From Skeletonema tropicum (Eukaryota > Bacillariophyta > Thalassiosirophyceae > Thalassiosirales > Thalassiosiraceae), in the NCBI GenBank assembly GCA_037178625.1, contig CM074127.1, forward strand, positions 434,001 to 498,000: a stretch of 64,000 nt of DNA, written 5' to 3'. Under the pieces are notes generated by a model. The model made no database searches and had not been told where the DNA came from. It was given only the letters and a program-made list of their open reading frames with translations. Each line of letters opens with the position of its first letter. The first letter of the stretch is position 1. The position numbers and the translations under genes were made by a program. Shown here piece after piece: positions 53,884-64,000 of this stretch.

Positions 53884-56800
53884 ATGGCGTCTTCCATTGA
53901 TCACGGCACAGCTGCTGCCAATCTGGATGATGGTGCTGGCGAATCAAATACGTTGGCCGCTAATTACAGCGATGGCATGATCATCGGTTTGAATGCTTGG
54001 ATCGATAAAGCCATCCAAACTGTTAAATCAGCAGCCGCTACCACCGACCGTAACGATGAGCACAAAAATATCGTGTGCTCTCAAGAATATTTGTCATGTG
54101 CGCTGAAAATTGCTCATTCTCTAGCAGACCAGCTCTGTGTTGTCGACGAAAAAAAGACCGTCGACGAAAAAAAGACAGTAACATCGACTGAATTTGAGAA
54201 TGATGAAGGAGGGGGCATTAAGTTGGACCCATCAATAATTAGCGAAATGATGGCAGGGCCACTCCAACGGCGTTGGCAGCAGCGGCAATACGAATCGTTG
54301 GCACATTCCATTTACGTCCGGTGTGCGGCTAAACGAAAGCGAAAAGAAGAGAGTGATATGGTCAGCAGTGGAGCCTCCTTATTGATCGACGACCTTGAGC
54401 CGCTTCCGATGCATCCTGATCAATCTTCTGAGCAAGATGATTTGGAAATCTTGGGTCAGCAGCTTTCATCTTTGCTCGAAGGTGGTAGCGATCATAATAT
54501 CATCGAAACTTTAAACGTGCGATGTGCTACTTTGAGAGAAGACGTAGTCAGAGATGTGTGTAACAGCGATGATGCAAGGATGGTAGCAATACATTCATTG
54601 GGTTTCACCTTTTTTCAATTATTTTCTGGCGGACAAAAAGTAATGGGAAGAATAGACACTGACGAGCAATCCTCTGCGGCAGAAATAATAGGGACAGAAT
54701 GCTACGATAGACCTGATCAAATGTCAAAGAAGACGCAACGAACATCGCCATCAAGCATGTTATCTTCCGTTGAACCACTGAAGTCATTGGGCTTGCCTAA
54801 TCCTCTTTGTGACTTGATTGGCCACATGATAGATGGCGCGAACAATGGAGGTGTTAGTGTTGACGAGAGTTATGAAGCCGTGACAGTTTTGAGAGATGAT
54901 TTGAAATTGATGATGGACTCTCCAGAAGTATATCTTCGAGATATTGACATGATACATGCTTCCAGTGTTGGTCTTCAGATGGAAAGGATTGGTCGCAAGG
55001 ACGGTCTAATATCATTTTATGGCCGAGAGTCAGAGCTGGAAATGTTGAAGCAGTCTTATGAGAGATCTACATCAAGTGGATGTGAAGTAGCCATGATTTA
55101 CGGGTCATCTGGAATAGGCAAATCAATGCTTTCCAACAAGTTTGCTGAGCATGTAGGTGCTAGAAGCGGCATATTTTTGTCGGGGAGCTTTGACAAACTT
55201 CAGCAGTCGCAGCCGTTCCATGCCATTAGCTCTGCGTTTGATGAATATTGTACGCGGTTGGCTGCCAGCGATAAGTCGAGAGTCGAGTTGGTATCAACTG
55301 CGCTGCTAAGAGAACTTGGGGACGAAATGTCTAGTCTAGTCACCGTGATGCCGAATTTGGGGGGCATTCTTGGTAGTGACTTCGTTTGCGAATCTGATGA
55401 GGATAGTGATGTTGCCGTAGATGCACAGAAGAGGCTAAGATATCTCTTTTGTCAGTTTGTTGGAATCATATTAGATTGCCAAGAGGAGCCTCTCATTCTC
55501 TTTCTCGACGACTGTCAATGGATAGACGCGGCGTCAGCAGCTCTGCTGAATCAAATACTGGTGATGCCCAACAAATCAGCTGCGAAGAATGAACACCGGT
55601 TATTCTTCTTTGGGTGCTGCCGTGAAGATGAAGTGAACAAAGAGCATCCTCTGGTTCTCATGCTGTCTTTGTTGGAAACTTTTGGATTTAAGACTGCCAA
55701 TATAATGTTGAAACCAATGAGCAAAGAGACTGTCAACGAAATGGTGTCGACAACATTATCCTTGCTTCCACGCCTCACGCAACCGTTGGCAGATATTCTG
55801 TACCACAAGACGAAGGGGAGCCCTCTCTTTATCAAGCAGCTGATGATCGATTTATACAAACGACGTTTGTTGTATCCCAGTCTGACCCGTCGCCGTTGGG
55901 CGTGGGAAAGTGACAATATTCGTGATATGGAGATTCCTGATAGTGTTGCAACATTCATCATGAACTCGTTTGATAGTCTCCCTTCTGAAGTGCTTTCTGC
56001 GTTGGGCGTGTTATCTTGCTTCGGTGCCAGTGCCAGTATCTCGATGATAGAAACTTTGGAAGCAGAGATTCAAACTCCTCTCATAGTTCCTCTTGACACG
56101 GCAGTGGCTGAGAGCATTGTGGACAAGAGGGAGGGGACTTTTTACTTTTTACATGGTAAGCTACGGGAAGCTGCCTACGATACTATAAGTTCTGAGCAGC
56201 GCTGCTTGCAGCACTTCCGATATGGATTGGCACTTGGTAGTTTTGCAGTCAGAGAAAGAGATGATTTATTGCTCATCACTGCTGTGAACCAAATCAATCA
56301 TGGCGGACCTGAAGCTGTCATCGATAGTGAGCAAGGTGTAGCTGTGGCTGGTTTGAATTTAGATGCGGGGAAGAAGGCCATGAAAATGTCTGACATCTTC
56401 TTGGCTCATTCATTTTTTAGCCAAGGTATCTCATACTTGAGGAGAGGACACTGGGAGGAGCATTACGATCTGAGCTTGGAATTATTCAATCTAGCAGCCA
56501 AGTGCGCCTTAATAAACGCAGATCATGCTCACCTCGAGATCCTGATACAACAAATTCAGCACTATGCACATTGCTTTGAGGATAAATGTCGGGCAATTTC
56601 CATATCAATATCCCTCCTCTTCATGTCGGGGAAAATGCAAGAGGGCGTCAAGACCACGCTGAGCACATTAGCATGTCTTGGGGAGGAGCTTAGCCTCTGC
56701 AGCCCATGGTGGGTTCCACAACTGATTCGTGATTATATTACGCCATCTTTAATCCAGCAGCATTTGAGCATGATGGAGGCGAAGCTTGCCGGATTATCAA

Positions 56801-58170
56801 GTGAAATTTTGTTGAGTTATCCTGTAATGGCTGAGCCCTCCAAGATAATGGCAATGGAGTTGATGTCCAGGCTGTTTGAGCTAGCTTTTTTTGCTGGCGA
56901 GCACACAAAAATGCTATTTATCCCATCGAAAATGATCGAGATGACTTTGAATCATGGGATGAGTCCACTGTCTCCTCTTGCCTTTGTGCAGTACGGCAAT
57001 TACATTGCCATTATTGGGCAGAACTACGAGTTGGGCTATCACTATGTGAAACTTGGACTAGCTCTAATGAAGCAAAGTCCTTCTCGGTTATATGATTGCC
57101 AAATAATAATATATTCAGCCTATACAAGGATGCACGTGGAGCCGCTGCAGACTGCTTGTGATATTTTCCTTGACGGGTTCAAGGCAGCCATGAAAAGTGG
57201 AGATTCAAGTTACGCAATGAAATGTGCCTACTTTCACGATATGCATTCCTTTTGGACGGGCAAGAAGTTAAATGAACTAGTCAGGTCTACGGAAGAGACA
57301 TTGAAGCAGATGCGATTTCACAAAAACTTACTAGTGATCTCTAGTTTGCTCCCAATTGTTAGATTTGCCCTGAGGATGATTGGTGAGTCAGTCATACCTC
57401 AGCAAAATAGTCTAACAAGTGTATTTGGCGAAACCCACAATGAAGAAGATATAGCAGAAACGAATCCCTCAGTCATGATTACAAAACAATTTATAGAGTG
57501 CTATGAAGCATTCATATTCCGAGAGTTTGACATAGCCAGGGACTGCGCAGATAGGTTTTGCTCGACTCTCAAAAAGGCCAAGTTCAGCGGTGTCGTCTTT
57601 TATCATCGAGTATTGTGAGTATTGTGAAGTTCTATTCCCATCTATTTCTTTTCCACTTCCCACTGACAATACTTCTTCTCTTTCTTCATTTCAAGTTACT
57701 TTGGCCTGATATCATTTTGGATTGGCAGGGAGACAAACGACAAAAAGTGGATAGCGCGGGGTACGGAGTCAAAGGAGGCAATTGAGAAGTTGTGTTTGCT
57801 AGCTTCTACATGGAATTTTCAGAACAGTAAGTTTTGATGTTTGTATGCACGACATCATTCTTTGAGTCACGCCGTCTCTCACGCTGTATTTCTGTTACTT
57901 TCTCAACCAGAAACGTATCTTCTACAAGCTGAGGAAGAGTTCAGCGCACGAAACTTTGATGTTGCAGAAAAACTGTACGATGATGCCATATTGAGTTCGA
58001 AGATGCACAAATTTGTGAACGATGAAGCGTTGGCAAATGAATTGGCTGGACATTTCTATCTTGATACAGGTAGAAAGTTCAGGGCTATTCAATATTTTAG
58101 TCAAGCAGAAGAGAAATATCGCGCATGGGGTGCTGTTGCAAAGGCAAACGAGCTTGCACATTATATGTGA
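53884..58170 (+). CDS. AAA (STAND-like) ATPase with TPR-type C-terminus
   Basis: Three exons are inferred: 53884-57614, 57729-57826 and 57911-58170. Introns have GTGAGT and GTAAGT donors with CAG acceptors, and the join is in frame, 1362 residues. SFYGRESELEMLKQSY (about 378-393) starts an AAA_16-type domain, with Walker A GSSGIGKS at 407-414 and Walker B LFLDD ending at 543. KTKGSPLFIKQL and HGKLREAAYDTI are typical of the large predicted-ATPase family (COG3899-like) that follows kinase domains in multidomain signalling proteins. The first 350 residues have a kinase C-lobe flavour (LGLPNPLCDLIGHMI) but no catalytic motifs. The C-terminal third is helical repeats, the last being NFDVAEKLYDDAI and RAIQYFSQAEEKY. 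A regulatory role is inferred; no output domain is present. Confidence 0.75.
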
Positions 58171-58454
58171 AGCAATGTCATATTATTGAGGAGGCTGATA
58201 GATCTCTGATTGGGAAGGGCCCGCTTCTCTCATTCCTTTCAGTTTTTGTAAATTAGGTGTGGTATTCTCAATTGTGACTAAGGTGAATGCCTACGGTAAT
58301 AAGGGATTGCTTCTGCAACGATTGATTCAGTAGCATGTTGCCCGAAGCAATAGATTAAGATATTAACTTCCTTTAACATAATTATTGAAGATGCTTAACC
58401 CTCAGGGAACACCTACCAGTCAAAACACGAGAATCCACTCTACCTAAAATTCAA

Positions 58455-61328
58455 TTACAAGATGCTCAACTTCTTCGCAGCCTCCCTCATCTCATCACTA
58501 ATCTCCACCTTATCACTAGCTTCGACAAACTCGGGAAGTTCATCAAAGTTCAAATACCTGTAAGTATCACCTGCAGTGGCATCCACAGTACTCATGTAAG
58601 ACATGTACTCTTCCACACTGGGGAGCTTTCCCTCAATCGAGGCAATCGCAGCCAACTCAGCGCTTGCCAAGTACACATTGGCTCCCTGTCCAAGACGGTT
58701 GGGGAAGTTACGTGTCGACGTTGAAACAACGGTGCAGCCAGGCTCCACACGAGCTTGGTTACCCATACACAAGGAACATCCAGGCATCTCCATACGAGCT
58801 CCAGCAGTACCGAAAGTGCTGTAGTATCCCTCCTCAGAAAGTTGGGCGGCGTCCATCTTGGTAGGGGGAGATACCCACAACCTCGTGGGCAAGGTGGCAG
58901 ACTTCTTATCGGCCAACAATTTACCAGCAGCACGGAAATGACCAATGTTAGTCATGCAACTTCCAATGAAAACTTCGTCAATCTTATCCCCGGCAACCTC
59001 ACTCAACAAGGCACTTGCGTCAGGATCATTGGGCAAGGCCAAGATGGGTTCCTTGATCTCGTCCATGTTGATTTCAATAATCTCAGCATACTCAGCATTG
59101 TCATCAGCCTCCATCAAATGAGGATTGGCCAACCAATCTTCCATACGGGCAATACGCCTCTCCAAGGTACGAGGGTCACCATATCCCTCCGAAATCATCC
59201 ACTTGAGCATGACAACATTGGATTGCAAGTACTCAATGACGGGCTCCTTGTTCAACTTGATGGTACATCCGGCAGCAGAACGTTCGGCAGAGGCATCACT
59301 CAATTCAAATGCCTGTTCACACTTCAAATCGGGAAGACCTTCAATCTCCAACACACGGCCAGAGAAGACATTCTTCTTGCCCTTCTTCTCAATAGTGAGA
59401 AGTCCATTCTGAATTGCCGTGTAGGGGATGGCTTGCACCAAATCCCTCAAGGTGATTCCGGGTTGCATCGTTCCAGTGAAACGAACGAGGACAGACTCAG
59501 GCATATCCAATGGAAAGACACCCGTGGCGGCAGCAAAGGCGACCAATCCACTTCCGGCGGGGAAGGACACTCCTAATGGGAAACGAGTGTGAGAATCTCC
59601 ACCAGTTCCCACAGTATCGGGAACAAGCATACGATTCAACCACGAGTGGATGATACCATCACCGGGACGCAAACTAACACCACCCCTAGTTTGGATAAAG
59701 TCGGGAAGGGTGTGATGGGTAACCACATCCACAGGCTTGGGATACGCGGCAGTATGACAGAAAGATTGCATCACCAAATCGGCCGAAAATCCAAGACACG
59801 CCAAACTCTTCAACTCATCCCTAGTCATTGGTCCAGTCGTATCCTGACTCCCCACAGTCGTCATGGTAGGTTCACAGTATTGTCCAGGTGGGATCCCCTC
59901 CACACCACAAGCCTTACCCACCATCTTTTGCGCCAACGAATATCCCTTGGGTGTATCCTCCGGTGCCACGGGCAAATTAAACGTATCGGCAACACTGGCA
60001 TCACGTCCAAGTGCGACACGTGCCTTACTGGTAATACCCCTTCCAATAATCAGGGGAATACGCCCCCCAGCACGAACTTCATCCAACAATACATTCGTCT
60101 TTAATTCAAATTTGGCAATGACCTCATCACACGCACGATCGACCACCTCCCCCTCCTTGGGGTAGATATCCACCACATCCCCCGTGTTCAAATTGGACAC
60201 ATCCATTTCAATGGGGAGTGCACCCGAATCTTCCATGGTGTTGAAGAAGATGGGGGCAATCTTCCCCCCGATACAGACACCACCCGTCTTCATGTTGGGT
60301 ACGTAGGGGATATCCTCCCCCATGAACCACAAGACAGAGTTGGTGGCAGATTTACGTGAGGAGCCAGTACCGACAACATCCCCCACATAGGCTAAGGGAT
60401 GTCCCTTTTGAAGTAATTCATCAATTTGTCCAAGTGGACCAATCTCCCCATCCTTTTCGGGGACAATCCCATCACGTGCATTCTTCAACATGGCCAAAGC
60501 GTGCAATGGTACATCCGGTCGTGACCATGCATCCTGTGCTGGACTCAAATCATCCGTATTGGTCTCACCGGTAACCTTGAACACGGTTACGGTAATCTTA
60601 TCGGGAATATCTGGTTTGGACGTAAACCACTCCGCAGCTGCCCATGATTCCAATACCTCCTTGGCTGCCTCATTGCCCTTATTGTACAAATCGACCACAT
60701 CATGAAAGGCATCAAATACCAACAATGTATGTTTCAACTGATGAGCTGCACAGGCCTTTAATTCCGCATCATCACTACTCAATAATTCCACAAGTGTACC
60801 AACATTATACCCCCCCTGCATAGTCCCCAACAATTCCACCGCACGTAATTGCGAAATCAACGTGGGTGGTTCCTTCCCCAACGCTACACCGGAAAGGTAC
60901 GCAGCCTTGACATAGGCTGCCTCATCGACACCGGGGGGGACACGATGAGATAATAATTCGACGAGACGATCGGCATTGGGAGAGTCGGCGGTGCAGGCAC
61001 GGAGTTCATCAATGAGGGTGGCCGTCTGTGCGGCATCGAGTGGTTTGGGAGCGATGCCGCCTAGTTTGCCACCGGCCATGGCGGCACGTTCGGCGACGTG
61101 GGCATCGTAGGAGGTGAGGAATTCCGAGGAGAGGGGGGCGGTGGTGCTGGAAAAAAAGTGGGTGGTGGATGCAGCAGCAGCGGCCGTTGGACGGAAGTTT
61201 TGTTGTTGTTGCTGGAGGAAGGAGAATTGTTGTGGTTGTTGTCTTCGGGAGGCAGCGGTGGTGGTACGGCTTGCTCCTTGATGGAGAGATGAGGCGGCAC
61301 GACGGGCCGAACGGATTCTTCCCAACAT
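58455..61328 (-). CDS. acnB: Aconitate hydratase B (bacterial type), organelle-targeted
   Basis: 957 residues, one exon, ATG at 61328. From about residue 70 it matches bacterial AcnB throughout: [78 protein letters not shown] and [14 protein letters not shown]. The 4Fe-4S ligands are probably Cys791 (GSCMTN), Cys851 and Cys854 (GCSLCMGN). It interconverts citrate and isocitrate in the TCA cycle, and AcnB enzymes can also act on 2-methylcitrate. The first 60 residues are rich in Arg, Ser, Ala and Gln, lack acidic residues and look like a mitochondrial presequence. The 3' end faces the ATPase gene, 284 bp away. Confidence 0.95.
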   Translation of the reverse strand: MLGRIRSARRAASSLHQGASRTTTAASRRQQPQQFSFLQQQQQNFRPTAAAAASTTHFFSSTTAPLSSEFLTSYDAHVAERAAMAGGKLGGIAPKPLDAAQTATLIDELRACTADSPNADRLVELLSHRVPPGVDEAAYVKAAYLSGVALGKEPPTLISQLRAVELLGTMQGGYNVGTLVELLSSDDAELKACAAHQLKHTLLVFDAFHDVVDLYNKGNEAAKEVLESWAAAEWFTSKPDIPDKITVTVFKVTGETNTDDLSPAQDAWSRPDVPLHALAMLKNARDGIVPEKDGEIGPLGQIDELLQKGHPLAYVGDVVGTGSSRKSATNSVLWFMGEDIPYVPNMKTGGVCIGGKIAPIFFNTMEDSGALPIEMDVSNLNTGDVVDIYPKEGEVVDRACDEVIAKFELKTNVLLDEVRAGGRIPLIIGRGITSKARVALGRDASVADTFNLPVAPEDTPKGYSLAQKMVGKACGVEGIPPGQYCEPTMTTVGSQDTTGPMTRDELKSLACLGFSADLVMQSFCHTAAYPKPVDVVTHHTLPDFIQTRGGVSLRPGDGIIHSWLNRMLVPDTVGTGGDSHTRFPLGVSFPAGSGLVAFAAATGVFPLDMPESVLVRFTGTMQPGITLRDLVQAIPYTAIQNGLLTIEKKGKKNVFSGRVLEIEGLPDLKCEQAFELSDASAERSAAGCTIKLNKEPVIEYLQSNVVMLKWMISEGYGDPRTLERRIARMEDWLANPHLMEADDNAEYAEIIEINMDEIKEPILALPNDPDASALLSEVAGDKIDEVFIGSCMTNIGHFRAAGKLLADKKSATLPTRLWVSPPTKMDAAQLSEEGYYSTFGTAGARMEMPGCSLCMGNQARVEPGCTVVSTSTRNFPNRLGQGANVYLASAELAAIASIEGKLPSVEEYMSYMSTVDATAGDTYRYLNFDELPEFVEASDKVEISDEMREAAKKLSIL

Positions 61329-62184
61329 GATTATATTGTTGTTTTAATTCTCTTTATTATTTGATTCACACGACCAATGGCAATGGTCAATGGATTCAAG
61401 TGCGCAATGCGATGATGCCAATGCGAACAGAGCTAGCGAGGAAGATCTTTTTCAGTTGATTGATGGGTGGTTGATGGCAAAAGAGATGCTTGTCTTTCGC
61501 CGTGACATGTGACAGCTGCTGCAAATCTTCCATCTGCCGGCCTCTTCCAGCTGCAATTACAGACGATAATCGAACGCAGAACAGTTGTGTCGAGGGACCT
61601 CCGGTATTGTATTGAAGTAAAGGTCCACAAACCCATTGGGCGTCTTCCCAAGCGTCTTCAATTAGATGAATACCTTCATTTTCCCTACTGCAACGCTTAA
61701 TACTCGATCAATACATGCATTACCTTCCGCCTTTTTCGGCAGTAGCTTCTTCACTCACCTCTCTACCAACATACAAAAAGGCGGAAGGAAGACTAAAGTT
61801 GTTAAAGTGATGAAATATATGTTTTTGCAGTACACAGATGTGTGTGAATAGTATGTGCATGTGCTGCTCTTGCGTTCCTGCAACTGCAAATGCAAATGAA
61901 AAGTGACCAACTCTAAATGGAAGTCTTAGCTATTGCCCAGCGACTAGAGGAGTCTTTCACAGCGAAGAATGATGCTTCCCTAGATGCTGATCGTTCAGGT
62001 GCAACGAACGTGCTAATGCATAATATAATACACAGCTGTCTTCAGATGTATTGTTCCTGTCACGATCACGATTGTGCATGTTCGTATTCATCCTTTCGAA
62101 GGAGAATGTCACTCTGAATCCTGTTGCTCTGAAAAACTCTGTAAAGTGACCCGCGGACAGGAGATAGAATGACACGGACAGGAG
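61329..62184. other. Upstream region of aconitase; no other gene seen
   Basis: Only short frames with no domain. The first few hundred bases are the presumed aconitase promoter. Confidence 0.4.
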
Positions 62185-62405
62185 ATGACCAAGTCAAAGC
62201 CTCTACGAAGCGCTATTAATCTCTGTTCCGAGGCGACACAGAGTTTGACACAAGAATTGATCAGAACCTATCGATCCCACCCCTACACCGGGGACTGGGC
62301 CGCACAAGAGAGAAGAGAGAAGCTAGGAGTGCGACTAGCCCCCGCCACACAGATGACCAAAAAAGGCGTCCGGACAAAACTCCTCACCGATCTCCGAGCG
62401 ACACA

Positions 62406-63150
62406 TAGCGTTTCGGCCAGGAATCCCTGGGATATTTCGGCACTTTTGAGTATCCCGAGGGATATTTTTTCGCCAAAAATCGCTAAAAAATATCCTTTTA
62501 TTTGGACAAGCTTATCTTGATAGCTGGAGCGTTTCTGATGTCAATAATACTATTGTTCACTCATCAAATCACATTTAATCACTTTTTATATCCAAAATCA
62601 CTCACTTGGCCATTATTACAGCGCAAGAACGTCCGTAGCTGCAACACATCTCCCACTATGCTGTCACCAACAATCCTCCGGATGAAAGTCAATTGTGAGA
62701 ATACACGCTCCACCGCAGCACTAGAAACTTGAGTAAGAACAATAAGCCGAACAGCCTTGTAGAAGGATGGTATCACATCTGCTCTAGCTTTGCTGTTGTG
62801 CGTGGATCTTTGGATTTCTCCATTGTGTTGAAAGACAGAATACGGGCGAAAGACCGAATTAATACACGGATGGCGACAAAAATAATGCAACACAGAAACA
62901 GCCACTACTGAATCTGTCTGTAGTGTTGGCAGGGCGAGGGAGCTGTCGGCAAGTACATAGTAGTGTCGGCTGTCGGCCATGCTGGTGCGGTGAGCTCAAC
63001 GCATCCTGGTGGAAGGAAGGCTCTGGCGGACTTTTTGAGATGGTGTCCTGTCACATCATGTAGACTTTTGTACGTAGGAACTAGTAAATAATCAGGGATA
63101 TTTTTTGGGATATTTTGCAGGGGTGGGCGGGCTACCTGGCCGAAACGCTA
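62406..63150. mobile_element. hAT transposon remnant with 8-bp target duplication
   Basis: The terminal inverted repeats TAGCGTTTCGGCCAGG (62406) and its exact complement ending at 63150 are flanked by GCGACACA on both sides (62398-62405 and 63151-63158). An 8-bp duplication with a short TIR is the hAT signature, and a hAT dimerisation domain is encoded inside. GGGATATTT motifs are subterminal at both ends. At 745 bp it cannot encode a full transposase. Confidence 0.9.
62579..62980 (-). pseudogene. hAT transposase C-terminal (hATC dimerisation) fragment
   Basis: RLIVLTQVSSAAVERVFSQLT is the hallmark of the hATC domain, followed by VGDVLQLRTFLRCNN. The catalytic DDE region is missing, so this is the internal-deletion remnant of an autonomous element. 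The N-terminal 60 residues are partly unrelated reading. Confidence 0.8.
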
Positions 63151-63599
63151 GCGACACACACCCAACAATCAACAGCACCAGCCCTCCAGCCCAGTGCTAC
63201 TGTACTTGTTTCCAGCATACTAAATAAATACAAAGACAACGACGACAACAACAACAACAAATTACTGAACATCATTAGTTGGAGATACGGGTTCGATTAT
63301 CTTGTGTCAAAGATATCTTTACCACTGCCTGTGCTCTACGGCGATGATAAGCAGAAGTTCAATAGCGCAAAAATAGCGCTGAATAGAGCATTGACAGCTT
63401 CAAATCCATCGGCAAAGAAGCGTTCAGAAAATGAAGAGAGAAATAAACGAAGAAAGAAAGCATCGGCATCGTCCCCGCTTCCGCATGTATTTCAAAGTCT
63501 CCTCCAATCCATGTGTAGATTGGCCGTCGATTCGTACTTCAATTTTAATGTTACGGCGATCCATGGGGCCCCAAATTACTAGAGTTGGTTTCATCTTGA

Positions 63600-64000
63600 T
63601 CATTTTTGCAAACACCTTTTGTTCTCTTCGTCGAAAAGATGTTTGTCGGCGTGATGAATCCTCAATGTTGCCAAAATATTTGCAATCGAATCTATTGCTC
63701 TCTTGAACTCCGGACGGAAAGAATCATGGTCCTCCACCACAGCGTGCGCCTCATCGACACAGAGAGCGCTAATGGTACCTCGCTTCGCCAAATCATTGAG
63801 TAGACTGCACCACCGACTCCCACTGTTTAATTGACAAGGAGATATGAATAATACTATTGACTTGTGTTGTTTAGTTGGATCAAACATTGTTCGCCTATCC
63901 ATCAACACGTCACACCGATCGTCTTTCCACTCGTCCACATGATGCGCCTCCACACCGCATGCCATGCAGGTTGTTTTGATAGCTTGATCACTTCCCAATC
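63600..64000 (-). CDS. RecQ-like DEAH helicase, partial at window edge
   Basis: The frame ends at 63600 and reaches the right edge, so its start lies outside. ISPCQLNSGSRWCSLLNDL, then the Walker B motif CVDEAHAVVED and SFRPEFKRAIDSI, match motifs Ib, II and the following block of RecQ-type helicases. The expected motif III and helicase C domain do not follow before the stop, so the gene is truncated, frameshifted or has an intron not visible here. The upstream CMACGVEAHHVDEW stretch has Cys and His but no clear finger. Confidence 0.6.
   Translation of the reverse strand, partial: LGSDQAIKTTCMACGVEAHHVDEWKDDRCDVLMDRRTMFDPTKQHKSIVLFISPCQLNSGSRWCSLLNDLAKRGTISALCVDEAHAVVEDHDSFRPEFKRAIDSIANILATLRIHHADKHLFDEENKRCLQK

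Larger units (their letters stand above)
62185..63582 (+). pseudogene. Unknown ORF interrupted by a hAT element
   Basis: Frames 62185-62405 and 63151-63582 are in register once the hAT element and one target duplication (753 bp, a multiple of three) are removed, giving about 214 residues. The protein has an Asn/Asp run (KDNDDNNNNK) and a basic stretch (KKRSENEERNKRRKK). No domain is recognised. It lies tail to tail with the RecQ-like fragment. Confidence 0.5.

Noticed and set aside
57841..57910. Separate small gene starting at 57841
   Set aside because: Its first 23 codons are intron sequence; the rest is exon 3 of the ATPase in the correct phase.
1..64000. CRISPR arrays, rRNA genes, bacterial operons
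   Set aside because: No regularly spaced repeats, no rRNA sequence, and introns plus eukaryotic retroelements show nuclear DNA.

Overview
The window is nuclear DNA of a eukaryotic microalga, most likely a centric, chitin-handling diatom (Thalassiosirales-like). The reasons are short GT-AG introns, diatom-style cysteine-rich secreted repeats, an LPMO/chitin-binding/GH18 protein, a bacterial-type aconitase (AcnB) with an organelle-type presequence, Asn/Ser/Gly homopolymer runs in a nucleoporin, and a heavy, nested load of retrotransposons and small DNA transposons. The species is an inference; nothing here names it.

Layout. 1-6055 is a decayed Ty1/copia element with its 3' LTR. 6056-9380 has no gene I can support. 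9381-12102 holds remnants: a cysteine-rich gene fragment and a transposase-like gene. The latter is cut at its 5' side by a Penelope-like (PLE) fragment (12103-12456), beside which sits a SINE-like insertion (12483-12807) with a 16-bp target duplication. 14215-24000 is a gene region: a Nup93/Nic96-type nucleoporin, a SnoaL-like protein, a broken Ulp1-type protease, a conserved-looking fragment and a two-exon FkbM methyltransferase. 24425-28579 is an eight-exon gene for a secreted LPMO + CBM14 + GH18 chitinase with a four-repeat cysteine tail.

28580-39550 is a transposon nest: a 1.48-kb and a 1.1-kb small DNA transposon, a PLE-type retroelement (reverse transcriptase plus an RGG-rich ORF1, no endonuclease) inside a 567-bp inverted repeat, a 452-bp TRIM, a copia remnant whose LTR is followed by a primer binding site, and a second truncated PLE copy. 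39731-40450 is a free-standing secreted copy of the chitinase tail. 40714-42708 is a Golgi-type glycosyltransferase. 45089-51900 is a gag-only LTR element (TR-GAG type) with a Gypsy element of seemingly identical LTRs inserted in its gag; both have exact 5-bp target duplications. 52908-53694 is a foldback, MULE-like element. 53884-58170 is a three-exon AAA/TPR ATPase, and 58455-61328 on the other strand is aconitase B. 62185-64000 has an ORF split by a hAT element with an 8-bp target duplication, and the edge of a RecQ-like helicase.

Only about eight host genes look functional. The chitinase and its tail paralogue (about 11 kb apart, on either side of the transposon nest), the glycosyltransferase and the FkbM methyltransferase could all act on extracellular or secretory-pathway glycans, but shared regulation is not shown by the sequence.
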